Made by a program: the position numbers and the translations under genes
Assembly (NCBI GenBank): GCA_030686995.1
Contig: CM060709.1
Span: 18,505,360-18,569,359, forward strand
From: Artemisia argyi
Taxonomy: Eukaryota; Streptophyta; Magnoliopsida; Asterales; Asteraceae
Direction of reading: 5' to 3'
Length of the DNA: 64,000 bases
In this document: piece by piece, positions 36,402-49,185 of the stretch
Position numbering within the stretch: position 1 is the stretch's first letter
Layout of the letters: each line of letters starts with the position of its first letter
The notes under the pieces: generated by a model
The model's database searches: none
The model's input: only the letters and a program-made list of their open reading frames with translations
What the model was told of the DNA's origin: nothing

Positions 36402-38840
36402 GATTCGTGTGAAAACCAATTATATAATATATAGTATAGTATCGAAGTGATCCGCGTAAAATACGGATCACCCGATTCGTTTCCCAACGAAGGCGAATGG
36501 AATTGAGAATATCGATTCGTGAAACCGTGAATTGAAAAGTAAGAAAGTGAAAATTGCAATCAAGATATTCAAGTAATCACAAACAATTATGAAATATGCA
36601 AAGAGTACAAGCTAATTATGCATCAAGATTAAAAACGTAAAAACGGAAATGCAACCGCAAAATTTAAAACGTAACGTATATTGAAAAATGATCCTACAAA
36701 CTTGAAAAGATTTTCTAAAAATGTTAAACTAATAAAATGAATTTTCAGAAAAAGAAAAATATTTTTTTTTTTACTTTTTATTTATTTTCTATGAATTAAA
36801 ATTGATTTTTGGAATTTAAATTGAATTAAAAATAAGGAAAATAGAAAAATAAAGTGGAAAAATGAAAATTTAATTCTAAAAATTCTAAAATATTATAAAA
36901 GAATTTCTAAAAATATTTTTGTATTTTTCACAACTTTTTCTGATTTTTTATTGATTTTTGGTAATTAAATCCTATTTAAAATTGAATAAAATCAAAAAGT
37001 AATTAAGAAAAATAGTAAAAAGGGTTGGAAAAATCTGGAAAAATTCCAGAAATTTAAAAATATTAAAAAGAACTTAGAATAAAATTTTGAAATGAAAATG
37101 AGATGATTTAGAGCTTATTTAACACAACTGCTTATTCACAAGTGCTTATTTTTAAGCACTTTTGAACAAAACCTTTTGAAACTTTTAACATAAACTGAAA
37201 ATGATGTACTATGCTCAATAATGCAAGACTTGAACAAACGAAATCACAAGAATCAATAGAAACTCAAGATTGATGCAATAAGCTAAAGCGTAAAGCTATA
37301 AGCTAAGACAGATTAAGCAAAGTCCACAAACAGAAGTAGTAAATTGATGCTAAATACAAATCAACTACAAATGTTACATCAACAAACAATGAAACACAGA
37401 TATAAGCTCAATTACTAAACTGCAGGTCTAAGTTCAATCCAACAATAAGTTCTACAATCCTAACTAAAAGCCACAGATAAGCTAACTAATTAAGCTCAGA
37501 TAATCAAACTAGGTGGGGCAAAAACAAGTTTACAATACTGAAAAACTAGATAAAGCAAAATCCCTATGAAAAGCACACAACAGCTATCTAAAGTGAAACA
37601 AGATCTGCAGCTATGAATAACAAACCTGATCTACAGTTGACTCTTAAAAGTTCTACACTCTTTATGACCAAGTCCAAATTTAATCTACTGAATCTATCAC
37701 TACCAGTTATATAAGGATGAAATCTCACTATATTAAGCTAATTTGAACAATTGTGTATAAAGTACTAAAAGTATACTAGTTGCTTACAATTACACTAACT
37801 GTTAAGCTGTGATGAAATCTAATATTGACTTAAAGTACTTACACTACTGATTTAATGCTACTAAACTCTACTATTATTCAAGTAAATCTAATGTGTGTAG
37901 CAAAAATACTAGTTATACCACTAACAACCACAGTTACCACTAAATCCAAACACTCTCTTATATGTTACAGTTAGCAACTAAATATCACAACAGATCCAAA
38001 ATTTTAATCAGTTATACTCTCAAATCACCAAACAACAATTCAATCAATCAATGAGCTACTGAATCATTCAACTCAACTACTACTCAAATCCATAGTAAGA
38101 CAGATGATCAATTCAACACATATTTACACACTCAGATAGTCTAACTCAGATGCAATCAATTCTAATGATCAAGTCAGATAATCAATTTACACCACTTGTA
38201 CAATTATGAGATCCAATAGAACAGTGATTCAACACTAGTCTAAACAAATCTCAGATCAACAAAATGATACACCAATGATATCCAAATGAATAGAACTCAG
38301 TCCTAATCCAAAGCAAACTCAGATATACAATATGACAGTCAAGCTAAAATGACAAATCAACAATCAACTACCAAAACAGATGAATAAAACTACAAACAAT
38401 CTACTGCTATGCTATCAAATATGATCAAACAAGATAAATCTCAACCAAATAACATCAAAATACAGCAAAATAACTATCAAATCAGATTTATTCAACTATT
38501 GATTACTAAACTCAGTTAATGAGAAATGAAATCAGATCTTACAAAGAGCTTTCACTCCAGCTAGAATAGGAGTGATTCACTAAGCTAGCCTGTCTTTTAG
38601 ACAGGCTGGGACCTTCCAAATCTATCCCAACTTGCCTCAATAAACCACCTCAGCAACCCAGGTACAAATCACCATTGATATAAGTTGACTGACTTTGATT
38701 TTTTTAGCAAATTTTAATGAAAACAATTCTAAATGATGCTGCAAAACTAAAACTAAGTGTGCAAAAACTTATTTGAACTAATTTGAAAACTTACTTAACA
38801 GGTTGAAAAACATTTTTTAAATTTTTTTATAAATTTTTTG

Positions 38841-38877
<37 letters not shown>

Positions 38878-40123
38878 AATTAATTGACTGAAATAAAATG
38901 ATGAAAATTGATTAAGCTAATTTGAAAACAATGAAGTTAACTAATAGAAAATAAGCTGAGATTAGGTGATTATAAGCTAGATATAAGCTAAATTGAAACA
39001 GAATAAGCAATAAGAATTATTGAATAAGCTAAGGATATAAAAGTGAACTAAAATACTTTTTATTAAAAACTAATTGAAAGTTTACAATAGCTAAACTAAT
39101 TACAAAGAAATTTCAGCAGCATTTTCCTACTTCTAAAAATTACACCAATGAACTAACATGAAGGCTTATTTATAACCGAAGAGTGAAGGGTAGGGGTAAG
39201 ATTCCACGCTGGCAATCCACAACTCTTTGTGTTTCTTTACTTCATCTCATAGCCCTTTGATCGATTTTGTGCTTCTTTAATCTAATTGTAACCCTTGGAT
39301 CAGGATGTGAAGCGTGGCATGCCCAATCAACTCTTGCCATCTGTCCCAAGCGTGTGCTTATATTCTCTGACATGTGACTCAGCAGAATCCAAGGAGTATA
39401 CTGATGCGTTTCTTCCAATCATTTTCTGCCACGTGACCATTGATAGATACTCATTCTTTCTCTGACATGTGCACAGTCACGTGTGGTGTGCTTCTAGAAG
39501 CTCAAATCATGAGTTATTGATGGTTAATTTGAAAGGAGTGAACCAATTGAGCCATATAAGAATTTAGGGTTCATGGTGTTGCTTTGGTTCTGGGTTTGAG
39601 GGAATTTGGGGAAAAAGAGGCGCGTTTGGCTTTTATTATTTGTTTGACCCGTAATATTGGACCCTTGACTCTTTGACCAATTGACCGTGTATTGGTGGGC
39701 TTGGGTAAAGAATTTTTGGACTTGGGCTTTTGAAGTTTAGTGGCTTTGGGTTATGTAATATTTTGGACCAAGCCTAATTTCAGATTTGATATAAAAAATC
39801 ACAAGGACCACAAGTGTAATATACTGAAACTTCAAGGGCTGGTTTTGTCACTTTTGCAAAGTTAATCCAAGGACCATTTTTGCCAATTCTGAATAGATGA
39901 AGGACTGAAGTTGACTTGTAGATCCTGGCTTTGACTTTTTGACCATCTTCCACTCTCTTGCCCGTTTTTTCTGGTTTTTGTTTGATTTTTCGTCATTTTG
40001 TGATTAATCCGTACCTGCATGTTCACAACATAAAAACACGTGTTTTCTTGGCATTTGTTAGCTCAAAAAGTCATTTTGAGTCGGTATTTGGCCTTAAAAT
40101 AGTGAGTGAATAAGCACTCACCA
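36402..40123 (-). repeat. 5' LTR of nested element 2 (3722 bp)
   Basis: Nearly identical to 30105-33826; visible differences are scattered single substitutions and microsatellite length changes (TTTA run near 38845-38875). I see no gene in it. Confidence 0.92.
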
Positions 40124-41697
40124 ATAACCTATCTATTAATGTTAATTGTTGAAATTGAGATTAGGGTTTATGAACCCTAATCAAGGGCAGTGGGTAATTG
40201 GTGTTTATAAGCTCAATTAAGAGTTATAGTAATGATGAGATGATTTTATAATGGGTTAAAGTTAATAAGTTTATGGGTTTGATCATCATATAATCAATAT
40301 ATGATTATATGATGATTAGAGGTGTTAGAGGTAAGTTAATAGTGGTATAAACCATTGTTATGGTTATTTGATTATGTTTTAATTGTTTATGTTTATGATG
40401 ATGAAGAATGATTATGCCTTAGGATGCTAGTATGGATGATGATGATGATGACGTTGATGATGGTGAGATTGGTTTGATATGCTTAGCTTGGAGCTAAGGT
40501 AAGTAAAATGATGATAGCATATGTTATATGGATTTCTATCATTATGTGTTATGTATGTTTATGTTGAGAAGATGAGCTTGGATTATGCTTATGTGATGCC
40601 ATGGTTATGGCTTATGTGATGAGATGATGCTATAGAATATGTTGATGATATGTGATAGTTGAGACTTGGGTATGTAAGCCATGAAGTAAGTGTTTATGTA
40701 TATGATGCATTATGTGGATTGAAGTATAATAGTATGTTATAGTCGTTTTACTTACTAAGCCTTTGTGCTTATGGTTTAGTTGTCTAACCATTTTGTAGGA
40801 TTGGCATGTTCTTATGGATGGCTTGGATATGTGGATTAAGGTTTTGGTTATGCAAGATTTAAGGTAATATGTGTTTAGGAGCTTAGCTAGAATACCGGGC
40901 TCATGTGTAAGTTTGTACCCCCGTTAGTCTTTTATGGGTTGTTAAAGGGCAGCCGTATGGCAAAGTGTATGTCAAGAGTTGTATGACAATTTGGTAGTCA
41001 TTTGATAAGTCAAAGTATGATTTATGTGTTTTTTAGTAAAGTTAAAGGGCGTTTGGTTTAAGTGTAAACATACCCATTTTGAGTAGTAAACGGGTCAAGT
41101 GTTATTGGAACATGTTTGATATGTTAAATGATTGATTTCTGGAAAGTTTGGTGTAAAACGAAAGTGATATAAGTGGTTTGTTGTGAAATGGGTCAAAACG
41201 GGTTATTTGCATAACCCGTCGTAAAGTACCCCTTCGGGGTATCGTAAGATAAATGTTTTTGCATGAAAATGAGCCCATTCATATACCAAATAAATCTGGA
41301 AATTTTGGTTGAGTTTCGAGTTCGGGAGGTCGGGTTTCCGGCCGGGGATTTTGAAAGTGATTTCGGGACAACAAGCTGTCCAGATTTTCCGGGCAGAATG
41401 TGCATATTTTTGGCAGTTTTCAAAAATTAATATCTTTTAATCCGTAAGTCGTCACGGGTCGTGCCACCTATCGTTTCCAAGGTGATTGAGTCTATTTTCA
41501 TCGAAAAATAGCCCCAAGGTCTGATTGTGTACTGATTTTTTTCAGTTTATGAAAGAGTAACAGCAGGTCAGTTTTAGTTCAAGCGTTTCCGCGTAAAAAG
41601 TCAAAGTTTTCAAAGTAAGCGGGCACGGGGTGTTACATAACCCATATATCCCAAGTAACGGTTTGAACATGAGACTTCCCATAAAGGTAACTTGAAG

Positions 41698-42335
41698 TTC
41701 ATCCTCGTGAAAACAAAAGAAAAGTGACAATTTAAACGAAAATGATATATTTTCAAATGTGGCAAACTTGTACCGAACTCTCGTGACCACTATATTGTGA
41801 CAATGGTAAACTAAAGAAACTCAAGATGCTATCAAATAATGAGTATGGATCTAGTGAGAAAAATTATTCAAATGAGAAGAGTGATAAAAAATTGTAGCTA
41901 CATATTTTAAATAAAGAAAAAGAAATAATAAGGAGATGCATTTATTTTTGTGGGTGCATCTAATATTTGTGTTTGTGGTTTCTTCTCATACTTCTCATTT
42001 TAATTATATTTTCCATTTGATCCTAACTCATCAAATAATATCGTTATCAGAAGATAGTACAAGAAAAACTTAAAATCAAGACTAAAATCGATTGCAAAAC
42101 AACATAAAGAGATCTAAAGACCAAAACATACAAGATGTGCCTTTATATTTTGGCCAGCTAACATCGACCCACGTCTAATGTAACCTTGTTTCATTACGAA
42201 GTAAATCAATCAAGACATGATAAGGGGTAACTATAACTTAGCTTCATTGATGCTTTATAGAAAGACCGAATAGTTAGAATTTAAAAAGTAAATTAAACAA
42301 AAATAGAGGTTTTATATGTTCAAGTTATTTTGAAA
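41698..42335 (+). repeat. Flanking duplication, copy 2 (pairs with 11990-12740)
   Basis: It matches the sequence before the retrotransposon nest in the same orientation. It lacks the 207 bp MITE, so it shows that MITE's empty site near 41763-41775. Extra sequence near 41850-42050 is found only here. No coding potential is seen. Confidence 0.8.
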
Positions 42336-42529
42336 CAAGTGTTTTTTTGAATACTCTCAGTGGATTTTAGAACTATACTTTATGTGATCAAGTGAGGCTA
42401 ACAAGCGGGGATAGTGTGGACTTAGGATCTATTTGTTTTGTTTGTATCATTATATAAGCCCATAAATATTTCCCATGCGCATATCCTATCTTTAGTCATG
42501 CGTGCGACTTGATCAGAATATTCTGTAAC

Positions 42530-42943
42530 TAGAGGTGGCAAAACGGGCGGGCTGGGCGGGCACGGGTCACGGGTCAAACGGGCTACGGGCTAAACGGGTG
42601 CGGGCTAAACGGGCACACGGGCTAAACGGGCACGGGCCAAACGGGCGCATGTTATACGAATCGTTTTAGAGAGTACGTAAAACGACGAAATAAATTCCTC
42701 AAACTTAACACCTTATTTATATTTAAAAAATTAAGTATATTATATCTATAAGTTTTTCTTTAAAAACAATTGTAATGTTATCTAATTGAGAGAAAATGTG
42801 TGCCCATTTATGCCCATTTAACTTTTAGATGGGCAATATATGCCCATTTCAAAAAAAGGAGGGGGACCAAATGTGACCAAATCTTTTAAAAGTTTGCCCA
42901 TTTAGCTCATTTTTTTGATTTTGGGCACAAATTGCCACCTCTA
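42530..42943. mobile_element. hAT-type MITE with 8 bp TSD
   Basis: Terminal repeats TAGAGGTGGCAA (left) and TTGCCACCTCTA (right) are perfect inverted copies. They are flanked by TCTGTAAC (42522-42529) and TCTGTAAT (42944-42951), an 8 bp duplication with one mismatch. The left third is a GC-rich minisatellite of CGGGCTAAACGGGCACGGG-like units (42545-42650), strikingly different from its AT-rich surroundings. It encodes no transposase. Confidence 0.85.
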
Positions 42944-43227
42944 TCTGTAATGGTTTAAACATGAGACTTCTTCTAAAGATACTATCATGGAACCACTAGA
43001 TCGCTTTGATAATGGTTCTTAACAGTAAACATTAAAATCTAAGCTAATGTCTACTACTTATAAAAAGTGTATGTGTTTTTTTTGAATCTTGAAACTTGAA
43101 ATTTAAATTAATGTGACTAAATTACTTAAATTAATACTTTTTAAACTTGACAATTTTTTTAAAAACTTTGCAACATAAATTATCTTGATCAATTTTAAAC
43201 TTGACAATTCAAAAAAAACACAACGTA

Positions 43228-45121
43228 TCTTTTATATAATAAAGGAATTACATCATTTCGGAGTTTTTTTGACAAAACAATCTTATAGGAAAAAAAATTA
43301 GACCAACAGGAAAGCTCAATTTTAACACATAGGCGAAATTGAGCAATACAATTGACCAATAAAAAGTCAAAATTGAATTGATTTTTGTCAAACTTTAATA
43401 AATTTGGTGGAGAATTTGATTGTGGAAAAAAACATATGAAAATATAGGTGCCAAATTTATGAAAATATAAACTTAAAAAAAGAGAGGAGGTAATTAATAA
43501 AACATTAGTGGTTGAATTTTAAATATACTATATGGAGTTAAGTGTAAAATTATAAATTTTCATGTTTTTTTTTATAACTTTAGATAATAAACAAATAACC
43601 CCTTGCACTTTATAATATGAATTTTGTTTACAATTACATGAGTATTAATATTGGCTTGAGACTTCCATCAATTAAACTTATAAAATTTTATAAATATACG
43701 AACTTGGTTTAATATAAGTTAAATATTTTTAAAATAAATATTAGCTTTAAACTTTCATCTATTAAAATATTTTTTTAATATGTCGTTAAATAAGAACTCA
43801 TGTTATCCTATTTAAAAATTTAATCTATGCGTACATGGATTTGAATATTGAATACGGCTAAATTATTATTAACGGTAATATAAATATCAACGACTCATGT
43901 AATTATTATTTAAAGTTTATATACGGATATCCTGAAAACATTTTTAAAAAACTTTAAGGAGTATATTTTAACTTCATCAGCTCATTATGTGCTACTAAAC
44001 TCGCATATTTCGTACAACATGATACCAATTGTTAAAAGTTAAACAATAACATCGACCATAACATCTATGTATGCTAAATAAAAGTTTACATACGTATATA
44101 TTTTAACTTATAACAACGACAACGCTCGTGCTACTAAACTCGCACATTATGTATAATTACATGATATCAAATATACGCGATTGTACTTATAACAACGATT
44201 CATGTAATTATTATTTAAAGTTTATATACGGATATCCGGAAAAACATTTTTAAAAAACTTTACGAAATATTAGATTATTAAGTAGGTAAAATCTAACTTA
44301 GGCATACAATTTATAGGTTAAGATTTGACATTAATGACTTAAAGTAGCTGCGAGCTTAATGAAACTATTGTAAGATTTCAGAACACATCTTTTTTAAATT
44401 TAAGATTTTGAATTTAAAATAAGTTGAACTGAATTTGGTGCATCATATATATGTGAATTGATGTTTGATGATTAATTTGAAAACCCTAATTTGTTGTTGG
44501 AGTAAATTTTGAATTTTGGATTTTAATTAATGTGTTTTACTGATCATTTCGATACTTTAATAATATTTGATAAGCCAAAACTAATGAGCATCGAATAAGA
44601 CACTAAATGTTGATGTAAGTTGTGGATTTGTAAACAAAAGTTTCGAATTTCTAAAGTCAAAATTATTGATCACATTTGATCTAATTCTTTGTTTAAATCT
44701 TTAATATTTATTAAGTTCTAAGTTTGATCGGGTTATGGAGATTGGATTGTTTTCATGATTTTTTCGGATGATAATTCATCTATTTTGAGGTCATTTGTGA
44801 AAGGGTGGATTTTAATATTTTATTAATGTTCCTTACGTTAATTTTGGACTTTATATAGACCGGTAATAAACGATGAGTTAGATGCAGGTTTTAACTTGGA
44901 GTACTGATGTGTGGGCTATGGGACTGGAGCTACATCTTTGTACGGTTATACCAATCACATCCTTCTTCCTAATGGAGAGGCATTTGGGAAAGGCACCAAA
45001 GCATGTGAAACGACATTCAACATTGAGCAAAATAAGTTTAAATGATCCATGTTATAATGCTAAACGTGTAAAACGAGAATCATATATTGCAATATCTAAC
45101 AAATAGGGTTTGGAATTTTTA

Positions 45122-45170
<49 letters not shown>

Positions 45171-46366
45171 TTTTTGTGTTTTTTTTATCGACAGAGGCTG
45201 TCATTGCAAAATGATGGTTACGTTGGGATAAGTCGAAAGATGTTCCGCCAAAGGTACTTCTACAAAAGAATACATAAAGCCTTACGTTTTACTTGAAGTT
45301 GCATTATCGATGTATCTTAAGTGAAGTGTGAAGTTCAGTATAGTTTGTAAAACTATATTTAATTTCAAGAGGTGTTATTAGTGAGTTTTTGGAAGTATAA
45401 TTAATATTTTTCATATATTGTATATTGATATTACAATTTTTAAAATTTTAACATCCACACTGTAGGCATACGTTAGATTTATTAGGTCCATTTCTGATAT
45501 GGTCTAAAAAGTTGTACAAGTCAAAATCGAGCATAATTTTCATGTAAAGATTTGTAAATGATAGTTTAACTTTCCTAACCTGTTTCATAATGGTCTACTT
45601 TATTGGTGCTATTACTACACTTTCAACTTACAATAGCTGAACATATTATACAGACATGATATAATAGTTCACAATATAACTAACAACATAATATAGTATT
45701 ACCAAAAGCTTCACTATCTGTTTTTGTTTAAGAAACTAAAATAGAGACTCAATTTATGGGTAGTGATTAACAGAATGGCAGCAAGACAATTTATACAAAT
45801 CACCATTGGCGAATAAGACCTTATCACTCTATGTCATGAGTCATCAACACTCCCCTTCTATTCATTTCAGTAAAAAACTTATTTCTAAAACTATTAGTTA
45901 TACAAGAACCCAAATATAACAACTTTAACATACTAACAAATAATTGACAAAGAGGTCATCAAATGGACCGCACGACTTTAAAAAGGTTACAATCAAATAA
46001 TATGTACATTTTGTAATGATATCATCAAAATGCAAATCGTGTTATGCTATTTGTTTACATCAATAAAAACAACTAACGTGTAAGAAAAGGAAGATATGAG
46101 GGTAAAAATAAAAGATTCATAAGCAGTGGATCGTAATAATTTTGTATCAAGTTTTTGGATGCGTCATTGATATACATTATTAAAAAAAAGAAAAAAAGAA
46201 AAGGACAATAACATCTAAAGTAAATATGATCCATCTAAAAGTTCCATGTGTTATACTAGATGAATAAATGTAAAGTTCAATACATTTTAAGACAATATAT
46301 TCGGTATTAAATACATGATAAAAGTTTTATATCAAAATCTCGTGCGTGCACGGGTATTATAACTAG
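43228..46366 (+). mobile_element. 3.1 kb non-autonomous Helitron
   Basis: The 5' end reads TCTTTTATATAATAAAGGAA after host A. The 3' end has the hairpin CGTGCGTGCACG, then GGTATTATAA and CTAG before host T, which fits Helitron termini and insertion between A and T. No Rep or helicase frame is present. The interior has an (ATT)n run and two short open frames, 44882-45106 and 45087-45296, that may be captured fragments but that I do not recognise. A second copy of its first ~470 bp lies inverted at 47930-48414. Confidence 0.7.
45125..45170. repeat. (ATT)n microsatellite
   Basis: About 15 ATT triplets inside the Helitron. Confidence 0.95.
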
Positions 46367-46402
<36 letters not shown>

Positions 46403-47460
46403 CGTTTTGTATTAGGGGTTGAACTAGAATCACAATTTCACAAGTATTATTAGTTGCTGGTATATATAATCGTTTTACGCGAGTATTCGTCTAATTTTTC
46501 AAATAAACGTATAGTAAACACATGCTAACGAATCAAATATATATGCGTAATCTTAGACGGATAAGACATTATCCGTTTACGAGATATAATACCGTAACAA
46601 ATGTAACAAAGCAAAACTAATGATGACATAAACCATTTAGTATTACTTTAAGCTTAACGCTGATCGTTAGGCAATTAATGGCCGTGGTATTAGGCATACT
46701 TGGCCTATTTTGTATGTCGATAATTACAAGAATCAAAAAGTTGCAACTTGCATCAACAATCCAACATTAAACAACTGATTATGTCAGTATCAACAATTTA
46801 AAATTAGTTAATCATATTTAAATTTAATTGTCCATCGTCATACATTTCTGTACGTGCGCAAGTAAAATTGATTCTAACTATCTATCTATTTATTTTATTT
46901 AAGCAACAAGTAATTATCTCACAATATATACAACAAATCTATCTTATAATCACTTAAGCATGATTTGAACCCATAGCCATTTTGTTGAAGAGCTTATTAC
47001 GTTACAAAAGGTAGTGTTAGGACACAAGAATTTTGAAATCTGTTAATTTTGACTGGTTTTGACTTTTTAGTGTTTGTCTTCCAGTGGTGCAAGTGAATTT
47101 AGTTGTTTGTAAAGTATTCGAGCTTGAGTTGTCAAGTTGAGCTAGAAACGAGCCTTGCCTGAGTCTGGTCGAGCTCCTGCTCAATCTTTTGAAATGATTT
47201 TAGTTATCTTATTGGGTATCAATTTGTAGGTCATTTTACTTGTAAATTATCTTAAACTCAAACAAACTATTTACAACAACAATACGAAATCCTGTTTGTA
47301 GTCACATTCAACTATTCAAGTAAGGTATTAAAAAGGTAAAATATAAACCGCTGCAATCTTATTTAAGCAGAAGGAATGATTTAAAGAACATCTCAGGAAA
47401 AAATGTGTGTAGAAATATATAGGAGCAAAAAATGCACTCTGTCATTACATGTAAAATAAT
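46367..47460. other. No gene recognised
   Basis: It starts with a poly(A) tract (about 46375-46402) beside the Helitron 3' end. The rest is AT-rich intergenic DNA without a coding signal I can support. Confidence 0.5.
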
Positions 47461-47600
47461 CACAATTGAGATTATAAAAATGAACGAAAGCGTATTAAAA
47501 CGTAAGAAAATGGATAAAAACGTATAAAAATTGATGAAAATGTAAGAAAATGGACGAAAACGTATAAAAAGAGATGGAAACGTAAGAAAACGAAATTTCA
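47460..47600 (-). repeat. Minisatellite related to the one at 9.56-9.99 kb
   Basis: Units of about 20 bp such as GAAAACGTAAGAAAATGGAC are the reverse complement of the ACGTTTTCGTCC-type units in the Mutator-type MITE. CTAACGACCGTTAG follows at 47611, as at the inner end of that MITE's TIR. It is probably a remnant of a related element without recognisable ends. Confidence 0.65.
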
Positions 47601-47929
47601 AGTTATGTACTAACGACCGTTAGTATAAAGGACTAACAATGCTAAGTTTAGCTTGAGTGGATACATAACACAAATTCAAAAGGTTTGTGTTACAATGACA
47701 AAAGTGATCAAGTTCGATGCATTTTTTTGTTGTTATCCCTAAAAAATAATAGTCAGGAAATGAGTTGGCAGTTGATGTGTAACACCCGGATGAGTTGGTA
47801 GTCCACGTGTTGGGACACGCTGGAAATAGTACATATAATGACAAAAATTTAAAAGTTTTGTGTTACAATGAAAAAAAAAATAGTTGCCTACACACAATCG
47901 CAAAAAGTGTCAAGTTCGATATATTTTTT

Positions 47930-48414
47930 TTATCATTTTCCCTACAAAATTTTGTAATTTTCATAGATGAAAGTATGAAACTAATACTAATACTCATTTT
48001 ATTTTAAACAAAGTTCATATTATAAAGTATGGGGTTATAAAGTGTAAGGTGTTATTTGTTTTTTTCTAAAATTATTGAAAAAATATGAAAAATTATAATT
48101 TTACACTTAACTCCATATATTTTTATGTAAAATTCAACCACTAAAGATTTATTAATTACTTTCTTTTTTTTAAGTTTTTTTCACAAATTTGACACAAATA
48201 TTTTTATGTGTTTTTTTCTTAACCAAAATTTTCTATCAAATTTATTAACGTTTGACCAAAATCAATTCAATTTTGACTTTTTATTAGCCAATCACGTCGT
48301 TTGATTTTGCCTACATGGCAAAATTGAGCTCTCCTATTTGTTCAATTTTTTTTCAATGAGAAGGATTTTGCAAAATCACCCCGAAATGATGTAATTTTTT
48401 TAATATATAAAAGA
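47930..48414 (-). mobile_element. 5' end of a Helitron, same family as 43228-46366, inverted
   Basis: Read on the minus strand it begins TCTTTTATATATTAAAAAAA after host A. It then follows the 5' ~470 bp of the other Helitron, with landmarks TTACATCATTTCGG, CAAAATTGAATTGATTTTG and ATAATATGAA, with indels. I found no 3' hairpin and CTRR end for it, so it is a fragment or its 3' end has diverged. Sequence to its left (47640-47930) contains a diverged direct repeat around TTTGTGTTACAATGA. Confidence 0.65.
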
Positions 48415-49185
48415 TATGAGCATAATTTGACAAGAGTTTGAAAGATAGAGGATTTCGTTGTACAAGTACCCAAACTAAAAAGATCAGATCATGGGTCGGT
48501 TCAGGGGATGCTAATTTATATTACTATCTAGTTGAAGGTTTTTCTATATTATAAATCCGGTTAGGTTTTGAGACTTGTTTCTTTAAGTACTTCACTACTT
48601 TGGAGTATTTGCAAATTATAAGTTTCAATTTTGTTAGTTTGATTAGTTGAATATCAGTTTGTTATTCAATTGTTGAAAAACTACTTGCTATTTAGAAATT
48701 AAAGTCTGTAATTGCTTGAATGTTCTAATGCCTGTAGCGATAACGATGTTGATTATGGTCAAGTTTGAAGTATTGGTAGTTTCTCTAAGGCCTAATGCTA
48801 TCGAAAATTAAGTCATAAGAGCTTGTTTAAGACCGGTTGTTTGATAAGAGAATTAATCAAAGAGCTTGTTTTGTTTATCGACACATTAAGGAGAGACAGG
48901 TTGTTAGAGCTTGTTAACGACCCTAACCAAATTATTCTTAAGTATATGAAACATTTTAGCATCGATGATTAACAATGGATTCATACTTAGATTGCACCTT
49001 TGACTAGATTGTATTTACTCACAAATTATATCTCTTTATAGTACTTAGTTTAATCTTTTAGTTTAATTCCTTTTTATTTGTTTGTCAAACATCAAAACCC
49101 CCTTGTTAACTTGTTTCGTTACGTAAGAATTAATCTTTACCAATCAACGTGGAATCGATTATACTTTTTGCTAACTACAAATAAT
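48415..49185 (+). repeat. LTR-like dispersed repeat, copy 2
   Basis: It matches 5905-6655 and then continues through TTTATTTGTTTGTCAAACAT and AAAACCCCCTTGTTAAC to GTGGAATCGATTATACTTTT. This order is typical of the 3' part of plant Ty3/gypsy LTRs. There is no matching partner LTR or internal region, so it is a fragment. Confidence 0.55.

Larger units (their letters stand above)
30105..40123 (-). mobile_element. Nested LTR retrotransposon 2: Athila-like, gag only, internally deleted
   Basis: LTR ends TGATT...CACCA are flanked by GTAAC (30100-30104) and ATAAC (40124-40128), a 5 bp target duplication with one difference. The element is on the minus strand. The interior, about 2.6 kb, has a tRNA-Asp-like primer site, a leader of about 0.5 kb and a 703-codon gag frame, then stops. 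All of pol, the polypurine tract and the first 8 bases of the 3' LTR are missing, so gag runs straight into LTR sequence. Primer type and Gag sequence place it near Athila in Ty3/gypsy (inference). It is inserted in the right LTR of the outer element and is therefore younger than it. Confidence 0.93.
12766..41637 (+). mobile_element. Outer LTR retrotransposon (non-autonomous), host of two nested elements
   Basis: The perfect 5 bp target duplication TAACC lies at 12761-12765 and 41638-41642. LTRs start TGTTAGACCCG and end GTGTTACA. A tRNA-iMet primer site follows the left LTR, and a purine tract precedes the right LTR. The segment before that tract reads CGAGGACGAAAT followed by AAGGGGGATAG, the 3' end style of Tekay/Del-type chromoviruses, so Ty3/gypsy is my assignment. 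Without the two insertions the internal region is only about 2.7 kb (14937-17057 plus 28972-29553). It holds no gag, protease, reverse transcriptase, RNase H or integrase reading frame. It is therefore a non-autonomous derivative that would need proteins from another element. The internal region carries a minisatellite at 16.3-16.7 kb. Confidence 0.93.
29554..41637 (+). repeat. Right LTR of the outer element, split by nested element 2
   Basis: LTR sequence occupies 29554-30104 and 40124-41637; the 10 kb between is a later insertion. The uninterrupted partner at about 13405-13415 (GTAAGTAACCTATCT) gives the empty site and confirms the break point. Confidence 0.93.

Noticed and set aside
43228..48414. 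A single 5.2 kb transposon with ~470 bp terminal inverted repeats
   Set aside because: Both ends have Helitron 5' signatures and a full Helitron 3' end lies at 46366, so two Helitron copies explain it better. No TSD was found for the large version.
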